The notes under the pieces are model-generated. The model had not been told where the DNA came from. It saw nothing but the letters and a program-made list of their open reading frames with translations, and searched no databases. From NCBI GenBank assembly GCA_020440605.1, contig JAGRNT010000006.1, forward strand, positions 62,001 to 126,000: DNA of 64,000 nucleotides, in the 5' to 3' direction. Made by a program: the position numbers and the translations under genes. Position 1 is the first letter of the stretch, and each line of letters begins with the position of its first letter. This document shows, piece after piece, positions 36,473 to 46,053 of the stretch. This stretch comes from a bacterium. Its GTDB lineage: Bacteria > 4484-113 > JAFGCY01.

Positions 36473-36718
36473 GTGGAAGTAAAGCAAGCTTTGGGGCTGA
36501 ATATCAGGCGATTGCGCGAAGCCCTGGGCATTTCACAGGAGGAGCTGGGCTACCGGGCGGGACTGCATCGGACATACATTGGGTCTATCGAGCGGGGAGA
36601 ACGCAACGTCGCACTGCTCAACCTTTGCCAGATTGCCAGAGCTCTGCAATGCGAGCCAGCCGACCTGTTAAAAGACATCAGGTTGCCGAAGTACTGGAAG
36701 CCGAAGTCCTGCCGGTAG
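36473..36718 (+). CDS. XRE-family regulator, R-M controller (C-protein) type
   Basis: The 81-aa protein is a single helix-turn-helix: LGLNIRRLREALGISQEELG, YRAGLHRTYIGSIERGERNV, then LLNLCQIARALQCEPADLL. The HRTYIGSIERGERN stretch and size match controller proteins of restriction-modification systems, which bind a C-box as dimers, activate their own gene and set the timing of the toxic gene. Start GTG at 36473, no clear ribosome site, as is common in leaderless C genes. Divergent from the defence operon, which it plausibly regulates. Confidence 0.85.
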   Translation: MEVKQALGLNIRRLREALGISQEELGYRAGLHRTYIGSIERGERNVALLNLCQIARALQCEPADLLKDIRLPKYWKPKSCR

Positions 36719-37127
36719 AGCCTAATGAGGTTAGGTTGCGACCGCAGCTTTAACCCTTGAGATACCTATGCTGAAACAGAAGCCTAAGCCGGTTGGTCGG
36801 GTCCTTCTTACGAGAGATAGGAATGAGCCATCAGAGCTGGTACGTGCTGAGGTAACGATAGTCATTAACAGACCGGAGAAGCCCCACATCCCTGACTGTT
36901 AGGTCAATGCGAGGCGGGTTCTTTGTCCGCTTAGTTCCAGGTGTCCTCTTCTGGTCAGTCTTTGGTTTACTTGGAGACATATGACTCTATTCTACAAAAC
37001 TAGGTTAACTGAGTCTCTTACAATTTGATTTCCAATCTCAATTGCAAGATGAAGCATAATCACTTGAACTTATATTAATAATAGGTTAATCTCTCATGCG
37101 AGCAACCTGATTTTAAAGACAAGTCGG
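36719..37127. other. AT-rich intergenic region
   Basis: 409 bp with no firmly supported gene. A 44-codon frame at 36768-36902 (starting MLKQKPKPVGRVLLTRD) lacks a ribosome site and is doubtful. The part from 36980 to 37115 is markedly AT-rich and could hold the promoter of the following lipoprotein gene. Confidence 0.5.
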
Positions 37128-39560
37128 GTGAAGGTAAGGAAATTGAGAGTCATTTTCGTCGGAGTATTGATTGGTCTGCTGGTCGCAGGATGCAAAGGGG
37201 CTGAGACAGCTTCAACTTCGCTTGACAACCGAATCGGTGATCAATCCAATGAGCTCCACGATTTTCTCATGGCTGAACTCGCCCGCCTGGGCAAGGACCC
37301 CATGAAGACCACATCGGAGGCCGCAACGGGAGATGCCAACCGCGTGTTCGACCTCGACCTCGTACTGATTGACCCGGACGGCCCCGGAGGCGATCCGCCC
37401 ACAGGAGTTTCCATCAACTGGAGTGAAGTGCTGGTCGGGGACTACGACCAGAACGGGCAGGTGAATGTTTCCGACCTGACGCCGCTGGGCCGTGAGCTGA
37501 ACGGCACGGTGGCTTACGACGACAAGTCCCTGCACGGCGGCTTTGCAGGTTGGCCAGCAGGTGATCCCTATGATGACGGCGGGGAGACACCGCCCGCAGT
37601 CGGCAGCCCGGCTGCCAACTGGCGGCTGGCTCGCATTGATGGTGATCGCAACGGCCTGCTGACCCAGGCAGACATCACGCCTATTGCTGTACACTGGCAG
37701 GAAGCGTTGTCAGGTTACCGCATCTACCGCCAGGCTCCGGGTGAGAGCGAGTTCACTATTGTCCCTGGCAACGCCGGCACATCCGACGGCCTCAGCGTGG
37801 ATCACCCAACTGCACCAGGCAATGCTCCCGTGCTGTACGGCTTCGCGGATGACAACGCAACTACAAGTGGCATCTACCTCTATTACGTCGCGCCTTTCGA
37901 CCTGCAGTCGCAGGAGCAGGGACCGGCCAGCGGCATCGTCAGCATCGACCTCGACACCGGCACGGTGAACAGTTCCCCGGTGGCCAGCCTGAGTGTTTCG
38001 CCGGACTTCGCCGGAGCACCTGCAGAGATCACGCTTGATGCCACCGCGAGCTACGACCCGGATGGCAGCATCGCCGCCTGGGAATGGGACTTCGACGGCG
38101 ACGGCATCACCGACTGGCTGAGCACGGATCCCCTGCCGGAGCAGAGCAGCGACGGCACGGTGGACAGCTTCGAGGAAGTTAATCCTGGAGTGGTCAAGGT
38201 GACCTACCGGCAGGGGTTTGCCGAATATCTTGAACCCACTATCGAAGTCATGGACAATGCCGGGGCCGCGGATAGTGATTCAGCGCAGCTGGGCATCTCA
38301 GGATGGGTCCACGAAGTCATTTCAGCTGATGATCCAACCTTTGACCCCCCTGGCAACGAAGTCAGCTTCATTGTGCAGGACATGGAGATCGATCCTGCCA
38401 CAGGCGAGATCGTGATCTGCGGAAATGTGGACAGGAGCTATCTGGACATCCCTGCCGGGATGCGATTTGCCCGACGCAGCAATTCCGGTGACTGGCAGGA
38501 GGAAAGCGTCCTGCAGCATGAAGGGAGCATTCTGGATGAACTCAACGGCAGTGCTGTAAACACCGAGATAGGCTGGCAGCAGAATGGAGAGCCGGTACTG
38601 CTATTTACCGTGAGCCAGCTGGTGTTCGGCGGATACAGCTATGTGATGTTCATGTCCGAGAGAAGCCAGGGAGGAACATGGGATACGCAGATGGTCTTCG
38701 AAGGGGAAATACCCATCGGAGGCGTAAACAGAGGAGCAATCAACGGGAAAATCGATCAGATTGAGCCGGGCTTGTTTTACAGCCTGGTATCCGATACGAC
38801 GCAAGGGGTGGATGGGTTAGGATTCAAGGCAAGCAAGTATTACGTTTTGAAATATCATAATGGTGATATCAGTTCAGAGTACAGCGGCTGGACTACCAAA
38901 GATATGGCTCATCCCCGGCATGCAAGATCTCTACTTGTTGAAGACAACGGCGCAATGAGCATTCTGCTTGGTGTCAACTATCCTGACGAGCCACAGAAAG
39001 TTCATGTACAGAGAAGGAGCACAGATGGGGAGTGGATTTACGACGAGTTGTTTCATTTCGCATCGGAATTCGAGGGAATAACTGGCCAATTTCAGTTATT
39101 CAATTCTTCTGGGAGCAGGAAGCTACTATTCGTTGCCTACCTGGACATCACTGATGTCTATAGCTATACATATTTTCTAGTCAATCCAGCAAACAGTAAT
39201 TCCCCCTCAGCATTGCGGGATGACACGGCTACGAAACAGGAGTTCTACAGTGGTGGGAGAGGCGAATCGTTCCTGAGTTACATTGGGGTGGATGTTACTG
39301 GCCAGAACAGGAAGGCCGTGTATCACGACTTATGCCAGGCAAATGGAACAGTGGTACATGAGGATGTTTATTCAATGCCAATTGAGATTCAGCCCATTCG
39401 AGCCAGTTACTTTGATGCTCTCGCAACGGAATCAGGAGAAGTCTATGCAGTAATAGTAGTTAAAGGTGGAAAAGAATTTTCAGAATTAGTGGGGGAGGTG
39501 AATCACCAAGCAGAGGTCCAGCTTTTCTGCACACGTGTGGACCCGCGTCCGGTTCCGTAG
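37128..39560 (+). CDS. Large lipoprotein with dockerin-like repeats and PKD domain
   Basis: The 810-aa product starts with a lipoprotein signal (VIFVGVLIGLLVAGCKGAE). Two dockerin/EF-hand-type calcium loops follow: VGDYDQNGQVNVSDLTPLGR at about 102-121 and ARIDGDRNGLLTQADITPIA, the second joined to a fibronectin-like LSGYRIYRQAPGESEF. A PKD-like domain has LDATASYDPDGSIAAWEWDF. The C-terminal half looks like repeated beta strands. Likely anchored outside the cell, binding calcium and a partner or polymer; no catalytic motif is seen. GTG start at 37128 without a strong ribosome site. The 39633 gene is related in plan. Confidence 0.8.
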   Translation: MKVRKLRVIFVGVLIGLLVAGCKGAETASTSLDNRIGDQSNELHDFLMAELARLGKDPMKTTSEAATGDANRVFDLDLVLIDPDGPGGDPPTGVSINWSEVLVGDYDQNGQVNVSDLTPLGRELNGTVAYDDKSLHGGFAGWPAGDPYDDGGETPPAVGSPAANWRLARIDGDRNGLLTQADITPIAVHWQEALSGYRIYRQAPGESEFTIVPGNAGTSDGLSVDHPTAPGNAPVLYGFADDNATTSGIYLYYVAPFDLQSQEQGPASGIVSIDLDTGTVNSSPVASLSVSPDFAGAPAEITLDATASYDPDGSIAAWEWDFDGDGITDWLSTDPLPEQSSDGTVDSFEEVNPGVVKVTYRQGFAEYLEPTIEVMDNAGAADSDSAQLGISGWVHEVISADDPTFDPPGNEVSFIVQDMEIDPATGEIVICGNVDRSYLDIPAGMRFARRSNSGDWQEESVLQHEGSILDELNGSAVNTEIGWQQNGEPVLLFTVSQLVFGGYSYVMFMSERSQGGTWDTQMVFEGEIPIGGVNRGAINGKIDQIEPGLFYSLVSDTTQGVDGLGFKASKYYVLKYHNGDISSEYSGWTTKDMAHPRHARSLLVEDNGAMSILLGVNYPDEPQKVHVQRRSTDGEWIYDELFHFASEFEGITGQFQLFNSSGSRKLLFVAYLDITDVYSYTYFLVNPANSNSPSALRDDTATKQEFYSGGRGESFLSYIGVDVTGQNRKAVYHDLCQANGTVVHEDVYSMPIEIQPIRASYFDALATESGEVYAVIVVKGGKEFSELVGEVNHQAEVQLFCTRVDPRPVP

Positions 39561-39574
39561 GCAGAAACTGAAAA

Positions 39575-39594
39575 GCCGGGGCTGCAACCCCGGC
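39575..39594. other. GC-rich hairpin between the two lipoprotein genes
   Basis: GCCGGGG-CTGCAA-CCCCGGC, a 7-bp perfect stem, preceded by AAAA on the plus strand and lacking a plus-strand U-tract. It could attenuate transcription or stabilise mRNA ends. Confidence 0.5.
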
Positions 39595-39632
39595 CAGACA
39601 ATCCCCTGGCCTTAAGGAGACAGGGAAAAGAC

Positions 39633-42600
39633 ATGAAATACTACCACTTTAGCGACATCCTTGTCGTGTGCGTCTTTGTTCTCAGCCTGCTGTGCGCCGG
39701 CTGTGGCGGTTCCGGAGGCGCTGGGATCAGCTTTCGTGAACTTGCTGACACCGGGAACAGCAGGGAAGATTCCGGCCGCTATACCGGAGCCTACCGCATG
39801 CTAGAGGGCACACTCAAGGCTCAGCCCCAGTACAGCTATGACCCTGGCTCCTATATAGGGCAGGAGGGCATGCATCTGGTTCCGCTTGATGACAGACTCA
39901 TGCCGGAACCGGGCAGGCGTGAGCAGTTACGGATGGAACGCCTGGAGCTAGGCTCGGCTGAAGATCTTCGGGCTTACAGCCTGATCGCGGATGAGACTGA
40001 GAACCTGAAGTCCCATTTCCGCTTCGACCCAGCCAGATGGGAAATTGACGGGGTCGTCAGCAAGAACCCCTGGGGCACGGAGAAATTCGTTGCCATCGCC
40101 GTCGAGGAAGCCCCCGGCGTGCTGGCCATCAACAACCTGCCTGTGGGACAGGCTTCAGGAGCTTCCAGAGCCGGTGGAGAATTTGCCCAGGTGTTCCTGC
40201 GCCCCGCGGGATCCCGCAGTGCCAGCAATTTCACTACGGACACTACAGTTGGTGTGATCTGGAGTTCATACAATAATGGATTCTTCCCCGTCATAGATGG
40301 CTATGGGACAGTGGATTACCGACTTGACGGACTGATTGGCGATGTATCCAGCAAGGACGGTGAAATCAGCAGTGGAGAACTGACGGCGAGCAGTGTAGAC
40401 CTTCTCTTGCATCCCACGATCCACGACTCCATCGGCAGCAGCTACACGGAAGGAGACGAGTTCGTTTCACCCACCTTCACATTCCATGAGAATCTCATCG
40501 GAGACTATGACAACAACGGTGTGGTGAATATCAACGACATCACGCAGATTGCCCAGTTCATGCATGGTGACGAGGAGGACTTCACATACACAGCACGACG
40601 TGGTGTCCATGACGCTGCTCATCCTGAAGAATGGCTCAATCTCAAAGAGAGCATTGATGATTTTCAAGGAGCGGGAGAGAACGACATCAATGTGTTCTGG
40701 TACCTGGACCAGGTTGGCTGGACCGACCCCACATCGTACGAATATAATGCTGACAACGTAGAGAACTTGCCAAGCACGCAGGTTGCTGACGCCATTGATG
40801 GCAACTGGGACGGATTTGTCCTGGACTGGCCAAACTACGATCCAGATGGAGCAGGGCCAAAGGGTTATGAAGAGTATTACGACACTCCGACGATGAAGCG
40901 CCCAGGCGACGTGGGCCCGATCTACAACCACTTCAATGAACGAATCACAGGATACCAGGTCTATACGATCCCGCAGAACAGCAGTAACTACTCCTACAGC
41001 AGTGGCACGCCTGCAATCCCCACAAATCCTGACAGCCCCTACTACGACACGATCTGCGCTGCGAACTGGGACAGGGACGGGATTGACCCCGCGCCACTCA
41101 CTCCGGAGCCGAAACCCTACACCAAGCGCTATCACACCACGCCTAATAACTCGGAAGGCAAACGTTACTGGAAGGATGAGATTGAAACGACCTTCTCAGC
41201 ATCCAGTTTCTGGGACACCGAACCATCTTCGGATACGACATATGACTTTCTGATTTACCCATACTATTACGATGGTTCTCAGATCTACCGAGGACCAGCA
41301 TCAAGGGTGATTGGAGCATTTTCGTACAAGGCTGACACGTTTGGGCCCCAGTACAACACTGGGTTGTCGCAGCCCGACAACGACAGCTCGGGAAACGGAC
41401 TATTGATGATTGGACAGTCTGATGAATACTGTCTTCAGTTCGTCTATGACAACGCGGATGATGTGGTGCCGGAGGGCGCAGCCAACAAGTGGGCGAACAA
41501 TAATGAGACGAAGAATGTCCGGTATCAGCTCTATGGTTCGTTGACAGAAGCAAACGTATTCAGCAACGAGTTGACAGGCAAGTCCTGGGTGGAGGGAGAA
41601 GACAAGGAAGAGTCGCTGACAAGAAGATCAATGCTGGTTACATTCACTCCGTCCGAAATCAGCACCTTTGGGCTTGACTTCTCTGTCAGTCAGACAGCTT
41701 ACTTCGGGATTCGAGCCTTTGAGGAGAGCGGCAGTGAATTGGAGGAGTACGAGCCCGGAGGCAGTGGCAACTATGTTGCCAATACAACAACGGTTGAGTG
41801 GACCTTCCTGGACGAGACTGGTTGGGATTATGGTCCGCAGTACAGAGATGGTTCAAACCCCCCGCCAGGCAACAGCACTGGACGCGGTATAAACACCATA
41901 TCCGTGACCGAACAGTTGGCAAGCAATGTTAGTCTCAATGTAAACTATGATCTTGCTGACGATGTGTACTGGAACACATCCATCCCCGGACTGGACTGGC
42001 TCTCCGACAATGTCAGCTACCGGCTGTATGCTTCTAGAACGGACACGGGCTCTGCGTTATTCACAAATGCAAATTGGATATATGCCGGAAGGCAGCATTG
42101 GGACCAGGGTGATGGCGTTGCTGGTGCCCAGAGCGGCACCATGGACTTCTCCTTCAATCTGGATATGGATGATCCTATCTGGGCTGATATCAACAGCACT
42201 GGTAACACAATCAACTTCGGAATCTGGGCCTTTGAAACCTCAGGAGCTCCTTATGCTAGGGAGTATCAGTGCGTGACTACACCAAACACCACATCAACGA
42301 CGCTGACAGTTGAGGATACTATCCCTCCGGTCTTTGTGGAACCTATTTCGGATAACATCACTGTTGTCCCTCAGCTCAGCGATTTTTATCGGCTTTCATG
42401 GTCCTATGATGGTGAAGTAGCAATGTACTTCTACCCTGCTCTGGATGGCCCCGACTATGATGTCAGTGATGACATTACCTACCGCTGCTACTGGTCATTG
42501 GAATATTTTGACGGCAAAGGTGACGACCCGAGCCTGATTCCCGGCGTGAAGGAAGCCGTGTCAGGCCCCCTGACATTCAGTTACGAGGACAAGTATGATC

Positions 42601-44201
42601 CAGACACACAGTTTCCGGCATTCGACTACAACACCCTCGTATTCGTGCTGGATGACAATGGCAGCGACCTAGAAGAAGGAGAGAAAATCTACTTCATCGT
42701 CAAAGCCGAAGATGGCGAAGGCAATGTCAGCACGAACTTTACAGTTCATGAAGATGCAGCCAGAGAGATTGACAACACGGAAGCACTTGTATTGGCAACA
42801 GGACTCAGTTCGGATCTGAAAATGGTGGGTGATATTCAAGCAGATGGTGATGACGTGTACGTTGTCTATCCCTCGGAGATTCAGACCGGCAACCGAGTTG
42901 ACGTGGAGTACCGTAAGTTTCATGGCGGGGAGTCTTCTCCCTCGGATATCGACACAGATATTCTATCGGGTGCAACATATGAACCACTTTCTGCTAGTGG
43001 TAGGAACTACAAACTATCACTTACACATCAAGTTGAAAGCGATGGTTCGCCCTTGCTTGATAACAATGATGATAGGATGCCAGTAGTGGCATACAATGCT
43101 GCAGATGAGGGAATGAACTATTTTCATCTTGAAATGATGACCTCTGCAAGAAATAGCAGTGGTTCCTGGTCAGGAACTCACCTTTTCCATGACCAGTCTC
43201 TATCTGGCACGATCGCGCACACTGGTGGAGCTGTGATGTATCCATTTACCTACGACAATGGGTCAGGATTGGAGAGCAAATACTTGCTGTCGTGGTTATA
43301 CAATCCTTCATTTACACCGACGGTGGATTCGAAACTCAGGCAGCAAGTTTCGACGTCAGTAACAACTTGGCCATCGTTTACTGAACCAAATTCAAACGCG
43401 TGGCCCTATGAATTCTACGCGTCACAGATCGCACGCAGTAGCTACAATCAGGTCATCAATGACGACACGATTGTGCATTCCGGGTTGAGCACGGCACCGG
43501 AACGGACGCTGTACCTTGCAGTGGGAACTAATGCATGGGCATATGTCTCGGGCGGTGAGGTGGTCTTTGAGCTTCCGCCGCTTCTTGAGATTTGGAAAAC
43601 AAGTGACCTTGACAGCTGGGAACAGAACATCGTAAGCCAGGATCTTCCGTTGCTGAACACCGATGCCAGAATCATTACAAATGGCTTTGAGGTCGTAGTC
43701 GATCCATACAACGGACAGCACTTCCTGTATGTTACCTATTACAACAACGACGGTCATGACAGGACTCCTGACTCAAACGGACTGAGAATCGCGTGCGCAG
43801 TTGATAACGGTTCGGGTCCGATATCCACTTGGTCTTCTCCCTCCAGTGTCGGCCTGATTGACGGCACTGCCCTCAATCAGGACCAATCTTATGATGTCGT
43901 TGACCTTCGCGTGAAACCGGGATACGTATCCGGAACAAACAAGTTTGATGCGCTAGGCTGTGCCTATGTCCATCAGGACGGGTTTCTCTACTGCGCTGAA
44001 ACGATTGGCAACGGAGAGACTGCAACTTGGGGCTACCAGACAGTGGGTGGCCTGCGAGAGCTTGACGAAGGACGTGTATTGTGGGTGAAACTCGCTTACT
44101 TTGACGATGGCGAGGAGACCAACCCTTACCTGCTCTATGCAGTGCAGGATGGATTCTTAACCGGCTACGACATCAAACTCTGGAGACCCGGTGGATTCTA
44201 G
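39633..44201 (+). CDS. Very large lipoprotein with dockerin-like segment
   Basis: The 1522-aa product has a lipoprotein signal (VCVFVLSLLCAGCGGSGG) and a strong AAGGAGACAGG ribosome site. Around residue 288 is a dockerin-like calcium loop (IGDYDNNGVVNINDITQIAQ). The middle has at least two similar beta-rich units recognised by FGPQYNTG/YGPQYRDG and VRYQLYGS/VSYRLYAS, so an internal repeat of about 150 residues is likely. The C-terminal third resembles beta-strand repeats of secreted adhesins. It is acidic and Asn/Asp/Ser-rich. Probably surface-exposed; ligand unknown. It pairs with the preceding lipoprotein gene and is followed by a terminator. Confidence 0.8.
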   Translation: MKYYHFSDILVVCVFVLSLLCAGCGGSGGAGISFRELADTGNSREDSGRYTGAYRMLEGTLKAQPQYSYDPGSYIGQEGMHLVPLDDRLMPEPGRREQLRMERLELGSAEDLRAYSLIADETENLKSHFRFDPARWEIDGVVSKNPWGTEKFVAIAVEEAPGVLAINNLPVGQASGASRAGGEFAQVFLRPAGSRSASNFTTDTTVGVIWSSYNNGFFPVIDGYGTVDYRLDGLIGDVSSKDGEISSGELTASSVDLLLHPTIHDSIGSSYTEGDEFVSPTFTFHENLIGDYDNNGVVNINDITQIAQFMHGDEEDFTYTARRGVHDAAHPEEWLNLKESIDDFQGAGENDINVFWYLDQVGWTDPTSYEYNADNVENLPSTQVADAIDGNWDGFVLDWPNYDPDGAGPKGYEEYYDTPTMKRPGDVGPIYNHFNERITGYQVYTIPQNSSNYSYSSGTPAIPTNPDSPYYDTICAANWDRDGIDPAPLTPEPKPYTKRYHTTPNNSEGKRYWKDEIETTFSASSFWDTEPSSDTTYDFLIYPYYYDGSQIYRGPASRVIGAFSYKADTFGPQYNTGLSQPDNDSSGNGLLMIGQSDEYCLQFVYDNADDVVPEGAANKWANNNETKNVRYQLYGSLTEANVFSNELTGKSWVEGEDKEESLTRRSMLVTFTPSEISTFGLDFSVSQTAYFGIRAFEESGSELEEYEPGGSGNYVANTTTVEWTFLDETGWDYGPQYRDGSNPPPGNSTGRGINTISVTEQLASNVSLNVNYDLADDVYWNTSIPGLDWLSDNVSYRLYASRTDTGSALFTNANWIYAGRQHWDQGDGVAGAQSGTMDFSFNLDMDDPIWADINSTGNTINFGIWAFETSGAPYAREYQCVTTPNTTSTTLTVEDTIPPVFVEPISDNITVVPQLSDFYRLSWSYDGEVAMYFYPALDGPDYDVSDDITYRCYWSLEYFDGKGDDPSLIPGVKEAVSGPLTFSYEDKYDPDTQFPAFDYNTLVFVLDDNGSDLEEGEKIYFIVKAEDGEGNVSTNFTVHEDAAREIDNTEALVLATGLSSDLKMVGDIQADGDDVYVVYPSEIQTGNRVDVEYRKFHGGESSPSDIDTDILSGATYEPLSASGRNYKLSLTHQVESDGSPLLDNNDDRMPVVAYNAADEGMNYFHLEMMTSARNSSGSWSGTHLFHDQSLSGTIAHTGGAVMYPFTYDNGSGLESKYLLSWLYNPSFTPTVDSKLRQQVSTSVTTWPSFTEPNSNAWPYEFYASQIARSSYNQVINDDTIVHSGLSTAPERTLYLAVGTNAWAYVSGGEVVFELPPLLEIWKTSDLDSWEQNIVSQDLPLLNTDARIITNGFEVVVDPYNGQHFLYVTYYNNDGHDRTPDSNGLRIACAVDNGSGPISTWSSPSSVGLIDGTALNQDQSYDVVDLRVKPGYVSGTNKFDALGCAYVHQDGFLYCAETIGNGETATWGYQTVGGLRELDEGRVLWVKLAYFDDGEETNPYLLYAVQDGFLTGYDIKLWRPGGF

Positions 44202-44235
44202 ATCTAGGCAATGTTTGACTAGCTAGTCTGTCATC

Positions 44236-44270
44236 AGTGGCGGCCTAAGGGCCGCCACTATTCTTCTTTT
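44236..44270 (+). terminator. Terminator after the large lipoprotein gene
   Basis: AGTGGCGGCC and GGCCGCCACT form a 10-bp stem around a 4-nt loop, followed by the T-rich run ATTCTTCTTTT, 34 bp past the stop at 44201. Confidence 0.88.
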
Positions 44271-44388
44271 ACACTCATCTTGTTTTCTTATTTAAGGCTT
44301 TTACAGCAAAGTCAGCCCGTCCTTAGACCGGCTGACCTGCTTGCAGTAATCCTATAGGAACGGATAGGCGTGGAAAGTGTGCCTGTCC

Positions 44389-44637
44389 TCATCCCTCATT
44401 GAGTTTCGCTTCCAGCTCCTTGATTCGCATCGTAGCTTGCTTCTGTGACATCTTGGAGATTACAGAGTAATCCGGTTCCTCTCCCAGTTGCCGGTGGAGG
44501 TAGCCCATGTAGCGGAGCTGTTTGTGTGTCAGCTCACGGCCTGGATTACCTTTAATTTCTTCCTCGCCGGCAGCTTCCCGCCGCCCAGGCTTCGGTTTGG
44601 AATCCGGTTCGACCACCTCAATCTTCTTCTTGCTCAT
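44389..44637 (-). CDS. Small charged hypothetical protein
   Basis: The 82-aa product is Lys/Glu-rich. A disordered N-terminus (MSKKKIEVVEPDSKPKPGRR) is followed by a predicted helical hairpin (THKQLRYMGYLHRQLGEEP, SQKQATMRIKELEAKLNEG). No signal, membrane segment or known domain is recognised. The pattern, helix-turn-helix with a final KELEAKL, could contact nucleic acid or protein, but that is conjecture. A 14-bp perfect inverted repeat lies just upstream, between it and the coiled-coil gene. Confidence 0.6.
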   Translation of the reverse strand: MSKKKIEVVEPDSKPKPGRREAAGEEEIKGNPGRELTHKQLRYMGYLHRQLGEEPDYSVISKMSQKQATMRIKELEAKLNEG

Positions 44638-44677
44638 GTATTGCCGACCGCAATTCTCGTTCAGATCAAGGGCATGG

Positions 44678-44713
44678 AAGGAAGCTCTAAACCTTGCGAT
44701 TTAGAGCTTCCTT
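44678..44713. repeat. Perfect 14-bp inverted repeat
   Basis: AAGGAAGCTCTAAA (44678-44691), 8-nt spacer, TTTAGAGCTTCCTT (44700-44713). It has no long U-tract on either strand, so it may be a weak terminator between two leftward genes, a regulator site or a cruciform. Confidence 0.65.
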
Positions 44714-44809
44714 ATTAAGCAAACCTGAGCAGAATCGAATGACATCCCTTGCTGGATTGAATGGTTGCCAACATAAGACTAGCGTCGAATCAGATTGTGC
44801 ACACTAGCC

Positions 44810-45109
44810 TTACAGCCTCAGCTCTTCGTTGAGGTCCTTCTCGAGCTGGAGCCACTCTTCGTTCTGCTCCTCGATGACATCCTCCCACGCTTCGGCCAGC
44901 TCTTCTTCGGCAGACTCGCAAGCCTCCGCCAGTTCGGCATCTGCTTCTTCACAGGCTCGCTCAAGTTCAACCTGGTGGTTGATGAAGTCATCGCGGCGCT
45001 TCTGTTCGTACTCGTCGCGCAGGCGTTCCTGCTCACGCCGGTAGGTCTCGATTTCGGCCAGATGGCGACGACGGATCTCATCGTGAGGTTCCATATTGAA
45101 GCAATTCAT
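44810..45109 (-). CDS. Small acidic coiled-coil protein
   Basis: ATG at 45109 with a strong GGAGGAAG site gives 99 aa. Nearly the whole product is charged coiled coil (EIRRRHLAEIETYRREQERL, AEEELAEAWEDVIEEQNEEW). No known domain is recognised. The frame is open upstream through decayed IS sequence as far as 46030, but that extension is not part of the gene. Likely a scaffold or regulator in an accessory region. Confidence 0.7.
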   Translation of the reverse strand: MNCFNMEPHDEIRRRHLAEIETYRREQERLRDEYEQKRRDDFINHQVELERACEEADAELAEACESAEEELAEAWEDVIEEQNEEWLQLEKDLNEELRL

Positions 45110-45659
45110 TGCTTCCTCCGTGCGTTCCGATTGTTTCGGAATCACATACACTATTTGCGCATAAGCGCACCACGGAGGGCATAGGAAAGAAGTCCGCGAA
45201 GTGAACCGACTTGCCTCAGCGGTGAGGAAAGCTACGCGAATTGAGTTGGTTTGTCTCGCCCAGGACAGTACGGAAAAGCGGGGGCGAAGGTCTGCGCTGT
45301 ACGTTCCGTACAAATCAAGCTTACCGTAACTATGGAAGTGCATCAAGTGAATTCTGACAATATGCCATTGTAAACAATACACATGGTGCTGCTTTCGAAG
45401 CTGTAGATTTCTGGCATGCCGTGAGACTTGATCAGTAAAGGGTTCCTGGCTCTTGACGTGATATGGAGTCGTCAAGAGCTTTTGGAGCACAAAGCAGTCA
45501 GATGGAGGTTTTCTTCCTGATTCTTGCTTGATCTCAGGTGAGATAGTCAAGTGCTTTCTACTACTAACCAAATTGCCAGAATACCAAGAAGGCCGCCAAC
45601 ACCGGGCATATAGGAGTGATCGGAGTGGGGTAGGGGAGATGTTGCTGAGCTGCTCACCA
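45110..45659. other. Non-coding stretch between the coiled-coil gene and the IS remnant
   Basis: 550 bp without a supported gene. It contains the terminator-like hairpin at 45449-45483 and the promoter region of the coiled-coil gene. No transposase homology is recognisable by eye here. Confidence 0.45.
45449..45483 (+). terminator. Strong hairpin with T-run, orphan terminator
   Basis: GCTCTTGACG and CGTCAAGAGC form a perfect 10-bp stem around an 11-nt loop, followed by TTTT. No rightward gene precedes it now; it may be a relic of a deleted gene. The reverse complement of its right arm (AGCTCTTGACGAC) also occurs at 16202-16214. Confidence 0.65.
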
Positions 45660-46030
45660 TGTACTCGTCGGGTCGTTGCCGCCCGGGAACGCAAGTCGAA
45701 GGCCCGTCCAGTTGCTCTTCTGCACTTGAGCTCACACTTCAGCCATAGCCTGCGACGCTTGGGTTGCCGGCTTGGAACCTTCAGCCCTTCCTGCCTCCAG
45801 ATTCGCTCCACACGCTTGTGATTCACATGCCAGCCTGCATTGCGCAGCATGGACGTGATCTGTCGATAGCCATACCGTCCATACTGGCTGGCAAGCCCGA
45901 CAATGCATTCAACCAATGCAGGTTCATCGCTGCGGCCACTTGCAATGTACCGCTGGCTGGACCTGGGCTGGCCGATCACCCGGTAGGCCCGCCTCTGCGA
46001 AACCCGCAGCCTGTCGGAGACATGTTCCAC
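45660..46030 (-). pseudogene. IS3 OrfB transposase fragment
   Basis: About 98 residues match the N-terminal HTH_21 part of IS3 OrfB: VSQRRAYRVIGQPRSSQRYI, SQYGRYGYRQITSMLRNAGW, VNHKRVERIWRQEGLKVPSR. After KRRRLWLK the frame shifts and homology soon ends; the integrase core with DDE residues is missing. It is normally joined to OrfA by -1 frameshifting; here no active transposase can be made. Confidence 0.8.
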
Positions 46031-46053
46031 CGCCCGGCGGCGCCTCGCCGGGC

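Noticed and set aside
45110..46030. One 406-codon frame joining IS OrfB and the coiled-coil protein
   Set aside because: Only the first 98 codons match transposase and the last 99 have their own start and ribosome site; the middle is decayed sequence that merely lacks stops.
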